Source: Sipunculus nudus (lineage: Eukaryota > Annelida > Sipuncula > Golfingiida > Sipunculidae). Taken from it: DNA of 64,000 nucleotides. The DNA lies in assembly GCA_026874595.1 (NCBI GenBank), contig CM049314.1:29589729-29653728 (forward strand), given 5' to 3'. The notes beneath the pieces are model-generated. The model saw only the letters and a program-made list of their open reading frames with translations. It did not search any database and was not told the DNA's origin. Positions within the stretch are counted from its first letter, which is position 1, and each line of letters opens with the position of its first letter. Of this stretch, positions 25,901 to 37,185 are shown in pieces. Position numbers and translations under genes: made by a program.

Positions 25901-28446
25901 CTCCGATGACAGCGTCCAGTTGGGTAACTTTCTCCAGAGAAAAAATGGTGGCAAGGACACATGTATGTGCACAGTGGGAGAGCGGAGCGGAATAATGATC
26001 GTTTGGTTCACGTCCAGATATTTAATTGATAGTAGGAAATCTGTACTTGTCCTTATTGCTTACCGGATTTCGGCATGTATGTTGGTCTGTTTTTACTGTT
26101 TTTTTGTCTGGCCACAGTTTTGCAGCAATCCCTTTTAAATTTATACAACTGACGTATAATTATAATCCCGGGAGCTTCGCATTTTAAAGGAAAATGTAGG
26201 ATTTTCAAATATGTTGGTTCTTATTTTACTAACTTTTTTAAATTTTGAAATAAGAGAGGTCTAGCTTTTTTACTTCAGGCAGTATTTCTTTATTTTTATC
26301 CGGCTTTGTACCAAGTCTCATCAAGTTTCAAACCGTTTATCGTCAAACAAGATTTAACGATATTTTAGTATTCTCGTTCTACATGCCACAATGCTTTTGC
26401 AATCGCTCTAAAAGTTATACAGATATCGAGAAATCAAATTGCCTAGATATAGGTAATTTGGATTTGAGATCGGTCAAAGGTCAAGGTCATCGAAAATCCT
26501 CAAAATCTTGTTTTCCTCATAGCTTGGTCCAACATCTTCCTATCCACACAAATTATAGCTCATTGTATTTATTTATGCATTCTACATTGCATGTCGATTC
26601 AATTGTCATCCATGTTGGGTTAGTCTGTCAGAGTATCCGTCTGTTTGCTGTCGTCAATTTGGTCTGTATGCTTATTCTTATGTATGACCTACGTCCTTCT
26701 ACAGCCCACATTTCTTTAGCAAATGCTCTACCATAATATTGCTCATTCATATGTCTGTTTCGTTATGTTTCTCTGTCTGTCCCTCCGCCCGTCTATCATT
26801 CACCTTCCGGTAATCGTTAGACCTTTGGTCGCCTAGTTTATTTGTTGTTTAGACCGATCTGAACATATTTGATATAAGAATGTACAAATTAAAATGTATC
26901 AAGAAGTTCTCCGCTGCATAATTAATAAGCTCTTCTTACCCTAAATCAATGTACGTAATTATTGGTTGTTAACACAATTTTTTATCTTTAGAAAACATGT
27001 ATTCACACAATGAAATTATAATTACAGTTTTAGCCTGTCAGATCTCCCGACTTAATCATCCTTATTCCTGTTTTTTTTTTTTTTTCTTTTTTTGCTTGGC
27101 TGGTTACTCAGATGATCTCTTGGTGTGTCTGTTGGTAACTTTATTAAAACAGTTTTTTATGAGCTAACTTGTGATATAACCATTGAGGTAGCCATTTCCA
27201 CTCAACACTGGTATTTTGTTTATTGTATGGACGCCATATTTACAATATATATATATATATATATATGCTATTACAAGATTCTAAGCGCTTTTCTTAAAAA
27301 ATCTTTGATTTACCTTATCAGCAAAGATACAAGAAAAACTGCAAGCCCTGGGCCAAGAGCTCTCATAAGGGTGCCGGACAGAAACATTACCATACCAAAA
27401 CAGAAATCCCCTACACCCAAAAGCCAGGTTGTATCCACAAGTCGCAAAGTGGACGGTGAACTGCGTGCCCGGATGTATGACGTCACATAAGGAATCAAAT
27501 TCCCTGAATATTTAAAAAATTCTCCGTTAAACGCTTCATGGTTTTTGATGTGGTTACAATATATGAAATACACTGACGACAGCTTTTCATCTGAATTATT
27601 TGTTGAGAAATATGTTGTGCATGTTGTTAATATTTATAATCAAATTGTAACCCACACCAATAGTATATTATAGATGATGCACAACAAATCATATACCACA
27701 CCAATAGAATAGTAAAGGTGATACACACACAATCCTGCACATAAGAATTAACCGAAAGAATATATAAAAGATAATGAAAAATAAAGTAGTAATGGAATAC
27801 TAGGAAATATATAAAATGAAGAGGTTTAGGACAATGTTTTAAGATAACATAAATTGGAGTTTAACCCATTTTTCTAATTCTCTTTACCTTTTTTATTAAC
27901 AACAAACATCACACATACAAAAAAAAATGATAGTTTCCAAGACAATATGATCCACTTCCCAAATACAAAGCAATGTTTTACATATGTCATTTCCCATTAC
28001 ATCCCATATGGTGTTACATATATAGTCAATGTGATGTATTTCCCAAAAGATAACATTTTAACGTAATAATAAGGTAAATACTTTTTTTAGAAGAATTCAC
28101 AAAGCAGATACCCTAATTATCTTTATATTTGTAATCATTAAAGTTCTCCCGTAACTATACTCTCCCAATCTACTATAAAATTTAGTTATCATGTTGTTCC
28201 ATCATAATTTCTAGTCAGACATATTTCCAGATTTCCTGACGTCCTTTATCAAAAGACGGACCTCCTTAACAATTCCTAGTTCTGTTTACATATTGCTAAA
28301 TCACTAACAAAATTAAATTTCCTACCATAGGTGAGAAATTCTCATAACTTACCTATGGTATATAGGCTTCCCAGCACGATATGAACAATCACTCCGCCGA
28401 CCAGGGCGAGCCAGCCTCTATTGAGCGGGCGGTTTAACAGATTCAT
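19935..28446 (-). CDS. MFS transporter, oxalate:formate antiporter-like, copy B (11-exon model with one premature stop)
   Basis: Paralogue of copy A, complete in the window. Exons: 28353-28446, 27314-27503, 25593-25719, 24044-24192, 23322-23439, 22976-23091, 22291-22405, 21760-21882, 21111-21329, 20563-20662, 19935-19987. Lengths sum to 1,404 nt, 468 codons including the final TGA, with every junction in phase. Exon 8 carries QDD near helix 8 and the MFS motif-A-like VGRIIWGVLADRFSFR between helices 8 and 9; exon 9 spans helices 9-10; exon 10 helix 11; exon 11 is short and ends ISKP. All junctions are GT-AG except the exon 7 donor, AAG|GC. Exon 4 contains TAG at 24114-24112 (codon 164) where copy A has CAG, and one extra codon. 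Either a young pseudogene, a null allele, or an assembly error; all else looks functional. The last exon is the least certain because it is only 53 nt. Confidence 0.8.
22780..22880. promoter_or_regulatory. cluster of CRE-like TGACGTCA half-sites in intron 6 of copy B
   Basis: A run of GTGACGTCAA, ACGTCATTT, TTACGTCACA and TATGACGTTA words lies within 100 bp. It matches the cAMP-response-element core (TGACG). Intronic, no proof of function; may be chance or part of a repeat. Confidence 0.25.
24112..24114 (-). other. premature in-frame TAG in exon 4 of transporter copy B
   Basis: Read on the minus strand the codons run TTC ATT TAG ATT GAA; copy A has TTC ATT CAG GTT GAA at the same place. A single C-to-T change would truncate the carrier after 163 residues, in helix 5, removing more than half of it. 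The rest of exon 4, including its donor, is well preserved. Confidence 0.8.
24275..24590 (+). mobile_element. tRNA-derived SINE in intron 3 of transporter copy B
   Basis: Begins with a tRNA-like head: an A-box-like TGGCTCAAGGG near 24,298 and a B-box-like GAGTTCGAATCTC near 24,331, with the right spacing for an internal RNA polymerase III promoter. A GC-richer body follows (GGTCAGACCCCGCCGATGG, CGCCTTTCGGGGGTTC) to about 24,590. No clean tail or target duplication was identified, so the 3' end is approximate. The matching intron of copy A has no such segment. Confidence 0.6.
25020..25265 (-). repeat. dispersed repeat related to the interior of the 9.3-kb hAT-like element
   Basis: On the minus strand 25,265-25,110 reads AACTAATCACACTACA, then AAACAAACACTC, then GTAATAGAAAAGTA and ATTACTATTGCAC, in the same order and spacing as 10,384-10,520. 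An AAT run sits at about 25,045. Either this is a fragment of that transposon or both carry a third, nested element. Confidence 0.5.
26385..26560 (-). repeat. AGGTCA-bearing dispersed repeat, copy in intron 2 of transporter B
   Basis: Minus-strand text TTTTCGATGACCTTGACCTTTGACC, shortened here to TGACCTTGACCTTTGACC, preceded by GGACCAAGCTATGAGGAAAA, matches the family at 38,430-39,626 (GACCAAGTTATGGGGAAAA then GGCCTTGACCTTGACC). The reading frame over it carries no recognisable protein. Confidence 0.5.
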
Positions 28447-28473
28447 CTGGTTAAAGGAACATTTTCTGTTTAA
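28447..28473 (-). other. 5'UTR part of first coding exon, copy B
   Basis: Matches the equivalent stretch of copy A (6590-6616) and starts just after a minus-strand AG. It supports a shared 5'UTR intron in both transporter genes. The upstream exon and promoter are not identified. Confidence 0.4.
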
Positions 28474-28705
28474 CTATAATAAACATGAAACAAAAATATT
28501 CAGGGGAAAAAGATTATCATGAAAAATTAGAAGAGAGGTGTAGAGAGATGTTTTGTTTTCGACTGTTATCTCATTTACTGGTCCAATAAGGAGTTTGGTC
28601 TCAATGTTTGTGATCAAGTGTAAAATATTTGTTCAGCTTCAATCAGTACAAAGAAAACATGAATGTCTTTCAGAACCTTAGAATTCAGTCCAATATTCGA
28701 AAAGG

Positions 28706-29792
28706 CAGGGGGGAATTAAGGGGGGGGGGGCGGCTTACTGAGCTGCACGAAGGGGCTCCCGATATTTAGGGGGCCCCGAAAAAAAATTAGAAAAAAGTGT
28801 ATAACGGATTTCATTTGCTAGATTGATTTGATGAGGACGGAGGATGCCGAATGTCCTGAATGCGATGTGTGATGGATAACTAGAACATAAGTTCTGAAAT
28901 CTTATTGATGTTTTGATGTGCAACTATTATGTCTTTCTTTATATTTTGTATTAATTTCCTAACGTTCAGTGCTTATATAAATTTTAATTATAATATAAAT
29001 TTTATCATCCATATAACTGGTGTCGATATTAGGTTATGCCATTAATAGGTGATCAGAAATGCCTTTTTATAATTCATGTTTTAGCATATATTATGGGTAA
29101 ATTGCAAACTGTTTTCCAACCTTGAATTCCATGAGTCAATGCATGGGGTTCGTGCATTACACACTGCCGGGTAACGTCCGTAAACTAACAAGCGTGATCT
29201 AATTGTCTGCATTTATTTAGAAAGTTTTATCTTAAAGAGGGAGGATATGTGCCTAGAAGGTGGGACACAAAAAACGGCGAAAAAAAACGACTGTTAGAGA
29301 AAATACCACCGAAGACCAAACGGTGGATTTCTATATTTTTAAACAGTTTTGATTGAATTCATTTTCTTAAAGAAATCAGTGCTGATTAGACTAAACAAGT
29401 TTATGGCCACCGTTTTGTTGCCATTAGCTCTTCACATACAATCATGTATAAGGAAATGTTTAAGGACGGTTCAAAGAGATTTACTTTCCCCTTCTATATT
29501 CCAAGAATAGTGATTAGTCTCGACGTCACCATTTAATGAACACCATCAATACGTCATTTTTAATGAATTTGTAAGTTCTTTGAATTTCAATTATGTAAAC
29601 GTCCCACACAATGCTGTAATAAAATCCATTATAGCAACATCAAAATGCACATACTTAGAATTACATATAGTGGACAAAAGTCAAACAGATTACAATTCGA
29701 TTTATGTTATTGTTTTTTTAAATTACGTAATCAATATAATTATAAGGCCTTAAGTACAGCCAGGAGCCTCATGCAGCCTTAATCCGCCCCTG
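28706..29792. mobile_element. hAT-like non-autonomous transposon upstream of transporter copy B
   Basis: Left end CAGGGGGGAATTAAGG and, reversed, right end CAGGGGCGGATTAAGG form the characteristic hAT inverted repeat. Flanking octamers CGAAAAGG (28698-28705) and CGATAAGT (29793-29800) agree at six of eight positions and look like a decayed target duplication. The 1.09-kb interior has no transposase frame. Its left end is 260 bp upstream of copy B's start codon, in the promoter or 5'UTR intron. Confidence 0.65.
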
Positions 29793-32700
29793 CGATAAGT
29801 AAACGATTTGCTGCTTGTTATGCGCTCTGTTTGCTGGTACAGCACATGCGTCTATATACTTTTAATATTGTGTATGCATTTGTGTAACGGTATTCGATAA
29901 GCAAATTTTTAATGCTATTTGACTTTTCGTTGGTGCGAATACACGATCAATGAATCAGGTATGGAAACTGAATTGTACCTCCCGATTTGGTTATACCAAT
30001 GCCGGTCGAAACTCGAAGTTACGCTTATTCAAGCCAGTAGCTCCATAGCTTGGAAATAGGAAGTAACTTCCACAGAATATCAAATGCAGACAAACTATAA
30101 ACCCTTCTTTGCCTGTCAAGTTTTTTAATATTATTAACCCTACCATTCAGATAGTTTGAAGTAAATATTTTTAGCAGATAATACATTGTAACATTATTAC
30201 TATTCAGATTTGTTTGTGATAGCGGAGGTTGAATTTATTATTAATAACAGTAAACAGCAGGTACAGTAACGTCCTTTAACTTATAATATTGTAATGTATT
30301 TTACATTGTAAAAAACAGCAACTGATATCCATGGAACTATTTTTTTTTGGTGGAGTAGACGTTTAATATATAAGTAGATGTACAAAAAGACACAGTTATC
30401 ACGGGGCATGTGACTTGTAAGCAGAACACTCAAAAATATTGACAGAAGTAACCTCCGCTTCCCGAATGAAGGACACCAATTAAAAATCTCCGAACACCTC
30501 CCCCCCCCCCAAGACAAACAGGACGAAATCACTCTCTCCCAGTAAATCAAATCAAAATATTTCTAACTCGTATTCTTAAGCATATATTTTAATCTAATGA
30601 AAATATTTTTTTTTTTTCATTTTTCAGCACTTTATTATTCATAATTTACTTTTGATTGAAACATTCAAAAAAGGACAAATAAAATGGAATCCTATATATG
30701 AAATCCTATTTTTTTCATTATGAGATAGTTCAATAAAACTTCATTGAGAAAAATATGACGAAAAAGTAAATTGATTGATTGAATAATCTTGATATTTAAA
30801 AGTGACTTGTTTAATTTTCCAAAACAGCGCGCCGAATTGTCCCCTTGTCCCACATATGTAACAAGGCCCCCGTCATGGTGTACATAATAGAAAAAAGTTG
30901 ACATTATAAACCAAAAGTATATATGACAAATTTTAACATGGCCGTGTTTGTGATCTTCAGGAGTGATTAACTTGTACATTATTGTATCTGTTTTCGAAAA
31001 GATGCCAACTGGTTTAGATAAGTTGTTATACTTTATCTTGAAATGATAAGTATAAATTCTTACCTCTTTCGACCGTCAGAAAAAAAAAAGTTTGGTTCAG
31101 AAAAAAAAATACCAGGCAAATAGGAGACTACCCGCTCAAGGGAGACCAAGCCAAGGCAGTGAGAGAGAACTTAACACGGATACATCGGCAACCAAACATA
31201 ATGATGGTGAATGTTTTGACTATCACAGACTTTCTTAAATAGTTCACCTATCTCTGCCATCACTCATAAGGGTTATTATGTATTCATTTTTCAACAAGGC
31301 CTCATGTATGCGCATTCTCAGGCTTCAAGAGGTGTCACATTGACGGTGACATATAATCCAGTGAATTATATTCAGTGAAGCATAAACACAGAGGCAGGTA
31401 AATGTCCTCAAGCGGGCTCAGCTCTCATTACCTATCATGTCCTTCATGTCGAGTATAGAGTACAGGCTTTTTATTCAGGCAATTTATTTACAGAAATCAG
31501 TGCTGGAGGATGATTATTCAACCGTTATATTGCCGTTTTAGCTAAAATTAGATTTTATCGAGATGAGCTTGATAGTATTTCCCTTTAAATGAAATATAAT
31601 CATCTCGTTCTCATCCTTGCTCATATCAATGACCTGTGTTGTGTTATATGAATATACTGACCTCGTGTGTCACTGAGCCGGCCTCTGTGTTACTCTTGCG
31701 TCAAATCATAGCCTTGTCCTTCGTCTAGTAAGACCCTTTCGTTTCATCATTACTATCTCTTCCTATCTATTCATTATTTGTACTTGAAGACCAGAAGACG
31801 ACAGACGGTGGTATTATATAAAAGACAAACTTACCTATTTTTATATTACTAGATGACACAACAACACACCTGTGACTGTGACAAAAGGTTACTTTATACC
31901 CTACTTTATACCACATATTTTATTAATATAATCAAATTATGCTTGTTGATTCTCTTGGAAGAACTGGTTTACTGTAATGTGTGACGCTGTGAGAAGCACT
32001 CAGACCCCATTTCAGAGTAACAAAAAGTAAAAAGTATTTGAAATATCTCTGGATTTATAGAGATATTAGGAAAATTACCCCTCTTAGGACACACGTTGCA
32101 TCGGCATGGCAGTTCAAGATCAAAAACGTGCGTATAACAAAATAAAGATACAAGTCTTCCGGTGCGGGTTCTGCGACTGCGCAGAGCGTGCTGAACAAGA
32201 TAGTATCGGCCCCTTTGCATGAAGACTTCCTCAGTACTTTCTTCGTTGCCAGCCATGGCACATTTTTCCATGTGATAGCATGTATAGTAGTAATACGCGT
32301 ATGTAGTGTTCGGTTCAAGTGAGCCAGTGAAGATCGTTTCCACCTGTTTTCGGGTTTTTTATATTGACAAATAAGATCATATGTTGTTTTATTCCAAGTG
32401 TATACAAAGCTAAAATTCAACAAAAGCGTTAATGGCGAGGTCCAAGTCAGAGCCTTTGTATTTAACTTCTTTTGAAAACAGCTCAGTACAAGCACATAAA
32501 ACCAAAACATAGACGACCAGGGTGCGCAGTGCGTCCCCTCCGGAAAAGGTCTATCGAGTATCGAGTAATGTTAATTACAGGCAAGGAGTTTATATAACAA
32601 ACTCCTTGGTACATGCCACGGGCTCTGGTTCGACCTCGTCGTGAAGTAAAATGTAGGCTTTTGCCAGTGTCTTCTACAAAATATCCACATATGACCGCAT

Positions 32701-32984
32701 TATTAATAAAATGGACCTGACTATTCATTTTCAGTCGTCACTGGCAGGTGGCGCTAGTAAATTAATTCCGTGACAGTGGAGACGGAAGGTTTGTTTCACA
32801 GTTGACTGGTTGTGTGACGAAGCCTGTGCAAAAGTCAGCGGCGAGGGTGAAGGTACAAAGTTCATGATTATGAGATATGTGTCCTTGTAAAATACCATTG
32901 GCTGAAAATGCAAGGGCATGTGTGGTAAGTGTACTCAACAGTGAAATGTAGGATTTCATACCTTATAAAACTAAGGTCTTCAAT
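29793..32984. other. intergenic, no gene seen
   Basis: AT-rich, with homopolymer runs (C at 30,501, T at 30,607, A at 31,081). Overlapping minus-strand ORFs of 124 and 151 codons at 31,969-32,510 occupy a more balanced-composition stretch with CpGs, but neither shows a family motif or splice context. This stretch could conceal an exon I do not recognise. Confidence 0.4.
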
Positions 32985-33024
32985 GTCTCATTCAGGTACA
33001 AGTGATTATAATAAAATACGTATT

Positions 33025-33078
<54 letters not shown>

Positions 33079-33125
33079 ATTGATGTACTTATTCAGGGAC
33101 AAAGGATAATAATTAAATATGTATT

Positions 33126-33159
<34 letters not shown>

Positions 33160-33211
33160 AGTGATGTACTTATTCAAGGTTATATAACTAATGAATATTT
33201 GTTAAAAATAT
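32985..33211 (+). repeat. three-unit tandem repeat with embedded (AT)n
   Basis: Three successive imperfect units start TCATTCAGGTACAAGTGAT, TTATTCAGGGACAAAGGAT and TTATTCAAGGTTATATAAC. Each runs on through ATTAAATATGT-like text into an (AT)n tract (33029-33081, 33127-33160, 33207 on), and successive units are linked by TGATGTAC. The palindrome at 33,212 follows the third unit directly. Confidence 0.6.
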
Positions 33212-33285
33212 ATATATTATGTGTAAGGAATAAAACGATTGTAAGCATATGCTTACAATCGTTTGATTCCTTACACATAATATAT
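33212..33285. repeat. near-perfect 74-bp palindrome (no spacer)
   Basis: The two 37-base arms are exact reverse complements except for one mismatch (A in GGAATAAAACG against C implied by CGTTTGATTCC). The centre is GTAAGCAT|ATGCTTAC at 33,248/33,249, with no loop. It would form a cruciform or, if transcribed, a long hairpin. No transposon ends or coding potential seen. Confidence 0.85.
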
Positions 33286-33371
33286 TTATACGCTCTGGTT
33301 ATACCATCGAGCACTTTGCCATCAGTGCATTGCAAATAGCATAGAAAGAACAATTGTATCCATATATAAAT

Positions 33372-33432
33372 ATAAGTATATATATATTTAAATATATATA
33401 TATATTTATATATATATATTATATATATAAAT
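33372..33432. repeat. (AT)n tract with TTT/AAA interruptions
   Basis: Alternating AT interrupted by TTTA/TAAA, following the tandem repeat and palindrome cluster. Simple sequence only. Confidence 0.85.
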
Positions 33433-34560
33433 GAATGAATGGGTTTTATTTAGGTAATATTATCCTCAGGTCCATAGCTTCACAATAATGTTATACATAA
33501 TACATTAATACATAGCCAAGTTTTGACTTCATAGTCAAATCATTGTACTACAAAGTCAAAGAACGGAAAATAGTAATAACAATAACTGCGACAATAAAAA
33601 CAGTATGAAAAATTATTATTAATTATAATGATACATAAATAATAATGAATAGAAAAAAAACATATTTACATAAATGTGTAAAAATGAGTAACATTAGTTT
33701 TGTGTGATTTATACTAATTTTAGCAACATATATTAATATCCATCTAGTCACAAGATCTGGTGTTTATAGAATGTTATAAGTAGTGCTGGTTAGCTGGAAA
33801 TGTATACATTTACGTTGTATATTATCATCTTTGAGATGCATGGTATGTTCATGAGACACAGTTCTTAGTTAAATTTTGATACAAACATTATTCATTATCC
33901 ACTCACGTCTAAAATTGATATAACAGTCCTGTTAATAACCTAAACGGAATGAACAAAATCATCACAATGGCAGTTCAGTCAAGAACCAAATTTTCATTAT
34001 AACATTTCCATATAACATTGTTTACGCACTGCTGGATTGTTGGAAGAACGGTGCAAAATATTCTTCTGTAGTACATACATGTATATGCAAGGTAACAATG
34101 TGAGCAATGTACTCGTGTATCATGCATACTGAACACTGTTTCCCAACTACAAATTTATTCATTTAATTACAAGTCTGTACAAGACACTAATGCAGATTAA
34201 TAGTTTATCCAGCAACTATCAATACTGTCATTAGTAATGATGAAAATGTAAGATTATTACATATTTATGACAATTATTAAAATGATCACAATCTCTACAA
34301 ATTTACAATACTCATGTTTTTTTTCTAGTAAATAATAAAAGTTTAAATTACCCAAGTAAAGATGCTTGATATCTTTTAATTTTCAGTATTCTAGCTTAGT
34401 TTACAAGCTCACACAATGTATATTGTGTTGATATATAGCTTTTGTTTTGTCCGTCATCGATCTGACACCGGTAATAATTCCTGGCTTACATATTGTTTTG
34501 TCTAGCGTACGTGAAAATTATACGCTATAGGTCAAGGTACAGGTTTTGGCTTAATACATA
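33433..34560. other. intergenic, no gene seen
   Basis: Very AT-rich, short ORFs only, nothing recognised. Confidence 0.5.
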
Positions 34561-34572
34561 TAGCTAAGAATT

Positions 34573-35234
34573 ACACCTTGCAATCCTTGGTTTCCAAAAA
34601 CCTTGCAATCCGACGGTATTTTGCAATAAACGAACGGGACCCACTGAAATTAGTCTTGCCAAACCGACAACCTCGGATTCCAACTCCAACATGACATTTT
34701 CCGACACAAACAAGGATACCGACTTTTTTTTCTGACTTGACAGTCCGACCGGTATATTTTCCTTTGATGTCAGTCTTCGGGCTCGTGCACACAGCACCCT
34801 GATCATTTAGGCGTGAAATGCAGCGATGCGTATTGTTCTCACTGTACAATAGAGCCAATTATTGAGTCAATTTGGCTCACTAATTAAGTCAGTTAAGATC
34901 TGTATGTAGCAGACATAAACCTCTCGGTGTGTGGAACACACGAAATTGGAGAACGAGGTCCGGGACCTTATCCTGGCACTCAAAAGCGATGACCACGTGA
35001 CCGCGGAGGCATACCTTGTATTGGACAACATGGAGCCCACGAAAGCAATACCGACGGCCGCTGATATTGTGTCAATGGTCAAAGAAGACAGAGGCAACAG
35101 TGAGAGCGAGTCTGAGGGAGAAGATGGTCCTCCTAAACCAGTAACTCCCAGAGACACGATTTGGGAATGGAAACAGGGCTACGGTATATGGAGGAGCAGG
35201 GCTTCGCTGCAGGGGACGTTGATGCCTACCTAGG
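34573..35234 (+). pseudogene. Tigger/pogo-type transposase remnant (C-terminal tail) with possible 5' terminal region
   Basis: Residues from 34,931 read LENEVRDLILALKSDDHV, then YLVLDNMEP..AIPTAADIV, then an acidic SESESEGEDGPPKP tail. This order of a helical segment, a YL.LD motif, DIV and acid-rich stretch before a proline segment resembles the end of Tigger-like DDE transposases. Near 35,160 the frame shifts: the sequel RYMEEQGFAAGDVDAYL is in another frame and closes at a stop at 35,230. The catalytic core is absent. Upstream, 34,573-34,790 contains terminal-repeat-like text (CCTTGCAATCCTTGGTTTCC) but I could not pair it with a right end. Confidence 0.5.
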
Positions 35235-36839
35235 ACTATAATTTAATCCGTATAATTTAATCCTTCACAAAGACGTATCACCTTTGCAGACCATCAAAAC
35301 ATTGTATAAGAAACTAAGCGCACTATACGCTTAGCATCATCTGCAGTATATCAAATAATCTAGCTTCCTCCTTGATTACATTTTATCCAATTAACAGACA
35401 AATATCAAATGTCTTACACGAGGGACATTTGAATTGAAGAACCACATATGTGCCACACATAAATTTTCTGGGTTTTTTTTATGTTTGCCAGCAATCAAAC
35501 TTAGAAATTACTGTCCACTCTGAAAATATAATATATATTTATATATATATATACTTTTCTTCCTTGAATCTGAACAATTTTTCGCACTGGATCATAACAT
35601 TCCAGACTATCACCATTAATCAGTCACCCGTAAAAACTGTCTTGTGATTTTAAATGAAAAATTCTCCGCTGATTATTCCAAATTTTGTTTATTACAGTCA
35701 GTCATACCTAAAATATCCATTTGACAAGTTGGATGTCTCAAACCCTTCGTTGATTAAAAGCTGGCTCTTTATATATATATATATATACGGGGTGCTTCAT
35801 GCTCGAACAGGTATGGCACGAATGCTCACCTTTCTGCCCTACGTAAGAACAACAGCTGATCTTGGCTTGAAAGTCTGTGATGAAAAGGCATTGCACGATA
35901 GACTGAATGCATCGCATAGAGTAGATGCAGAAAAATAATTTAAGGGAAAAGTAGTTACACATTCAAGGTTTACAGCCTTTTGTTTCAATGCCAGGGTTAC
36001 AGTTCAATATATAATAAAGGAAATGGTACCAATTTTCCAATGTCGAAGTTTTTCACACTGGATCATAGTCTCAACTGTTGTTTGCCCATATTGGTCCTTA
36101 AATGTCGATGATGTTAAGCTGATGATGTGACCCTGAACGAGGATGACTTGATACAGATTTGTTGTAACGTTAATCAAACCATTGTCAAATAAACATTAAT
36201 ATTAAACCTGTTGGTTAATTGTAATAGCATTTACATCATTATTTATACTGTTCAGATGAATAATCTGGCTGACCTACAAATTAGTTGAGAATTGGCTTAC
36301 GGTCACTTTCAGTTACCTGAGCTATAGCGAACCGTGTCCGCCTGGTCGCCCGTTAACAGGACACAAATCGTAACCACATGATGTAGAAACTTCCAGCTAA
36401 ACATCCATAGACTTCCATTAAAAATCTCCCGGGACACTCGAAATTCGGTCACTGTGACCTATTTTCTCTGACTTATGCAGCGTGTTATTGCACCTTACAA
36501 TTATTAAAAACCTGATACAAAAGCTCCAGTATCAGAATAATTAATGCATTGATTGCAATGATTATTTCCATGATAATTGATCATGGAGTGTTTCATCATT
36601 TGCTAAAGACTGATGGTGTAACCTGTATTTATTTCTAATTTTGTACGCATTATTTTCTCTATTTTGCGATCTTCAAATGAAGCAGTCCGTCCGTTAGCAG
36701 GGCAAAACTAAATCTTCTAACTCAGCATTCAGGGAGGTCTCAGGCAAATCTCCCCAGAAAGCTTAAATTAGGTCCTGGTGACTTTATTATGCAAAACACA
36801 GAACGAAAACATGATTTTGAGTACCCAATTTATGGCTAG
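35235..36839. other. intergenic with a duplicated non-coding segment
   Basis: Short (AT)n tracts at about 35,530 and 35,770. The segment 36,320-36,480 and the segment 36,665-36,800 are related: both run CCGTTA.CAGG.CA, then ATCTCCC, then GG.CACTGTGACC or a close variant, then TTATGCA. They may be copies of a SINE-like family immediately upstream of the relic transporter exon. Confidence 0.4.
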
Positions 36840-36941
36840 CATCTTCTCACGCAACATCCACGTAGGTTCAGTTCACTGTCCAATTTGCGACTCGTCGATA
36901 CAACATTTAGCGTTTGTTTTCCTTGCATCTTTGTTAATACG
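36840..36941 (+). pseudogene. degraded exon 2 of a third transporter copy, inverted orientation
   Basis: Plus-strand bases 36870-36906 match exon 2 of both transporter copies at 32 of 37 positions by my count, including the codons for LRLVDTT. The exon's 3' end is also recognisable (GTTTTCCTTGCATCTTTG, ending at a GTAAG donor at 36942). Between these, 77 nt are missing compared with the intact exon, which is not a multiple of three, so the exon is broken. Weaker similarity continues upstream to about 36840. I found no other exon of this copy nearby. It is a relic of a third, oppositely oriented paralogue. Confidence 0.65.
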
Positions 36942-37031
36942 GTAAGCCAAGGGTTATTTTATTAGCTTCTTGAATAATCTAATATATCAATGTATTGAAA
37001 CCCTAGGGTTTAATTCTACTCAGTTAAAGTA

Positions 37032-37185
37032 CAGTAGACCCTCCGATTTACGGACACTGACGGCATCGGATATTTTGCCCACGATAGAGAGGTCCCTCAG
37101 TACGGAGGTTGTTAATATAGGGACCTACTTACATGCGATCTAAGGGATCACATTGAATGGCATTAACACAAGAAAACAATGCCAG
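37032..37185 (+). mobile_element. pogo-like element end plus a shared repeat segment
   Basis: TACAGTAGACCCTCCGATTT at 37,030 resembles the ends of the pogo-like MITEs at 913 and 59,006. No matching right end was found. Beyond it, 37,137-37,180 (GATCTAAGGGATCACATTG, then AATGGCATTAACACAAGAAAA) recurs at 39,958-39,998 with few differences, so a second repeat abuts or includes it. Confidence 0.4.

Noticed and set aside
32055-32510. 151-codon minus-strand ORF
   Set aside because: No recognisable motif, overlaps another frame of 124 codons, no splice or start context.
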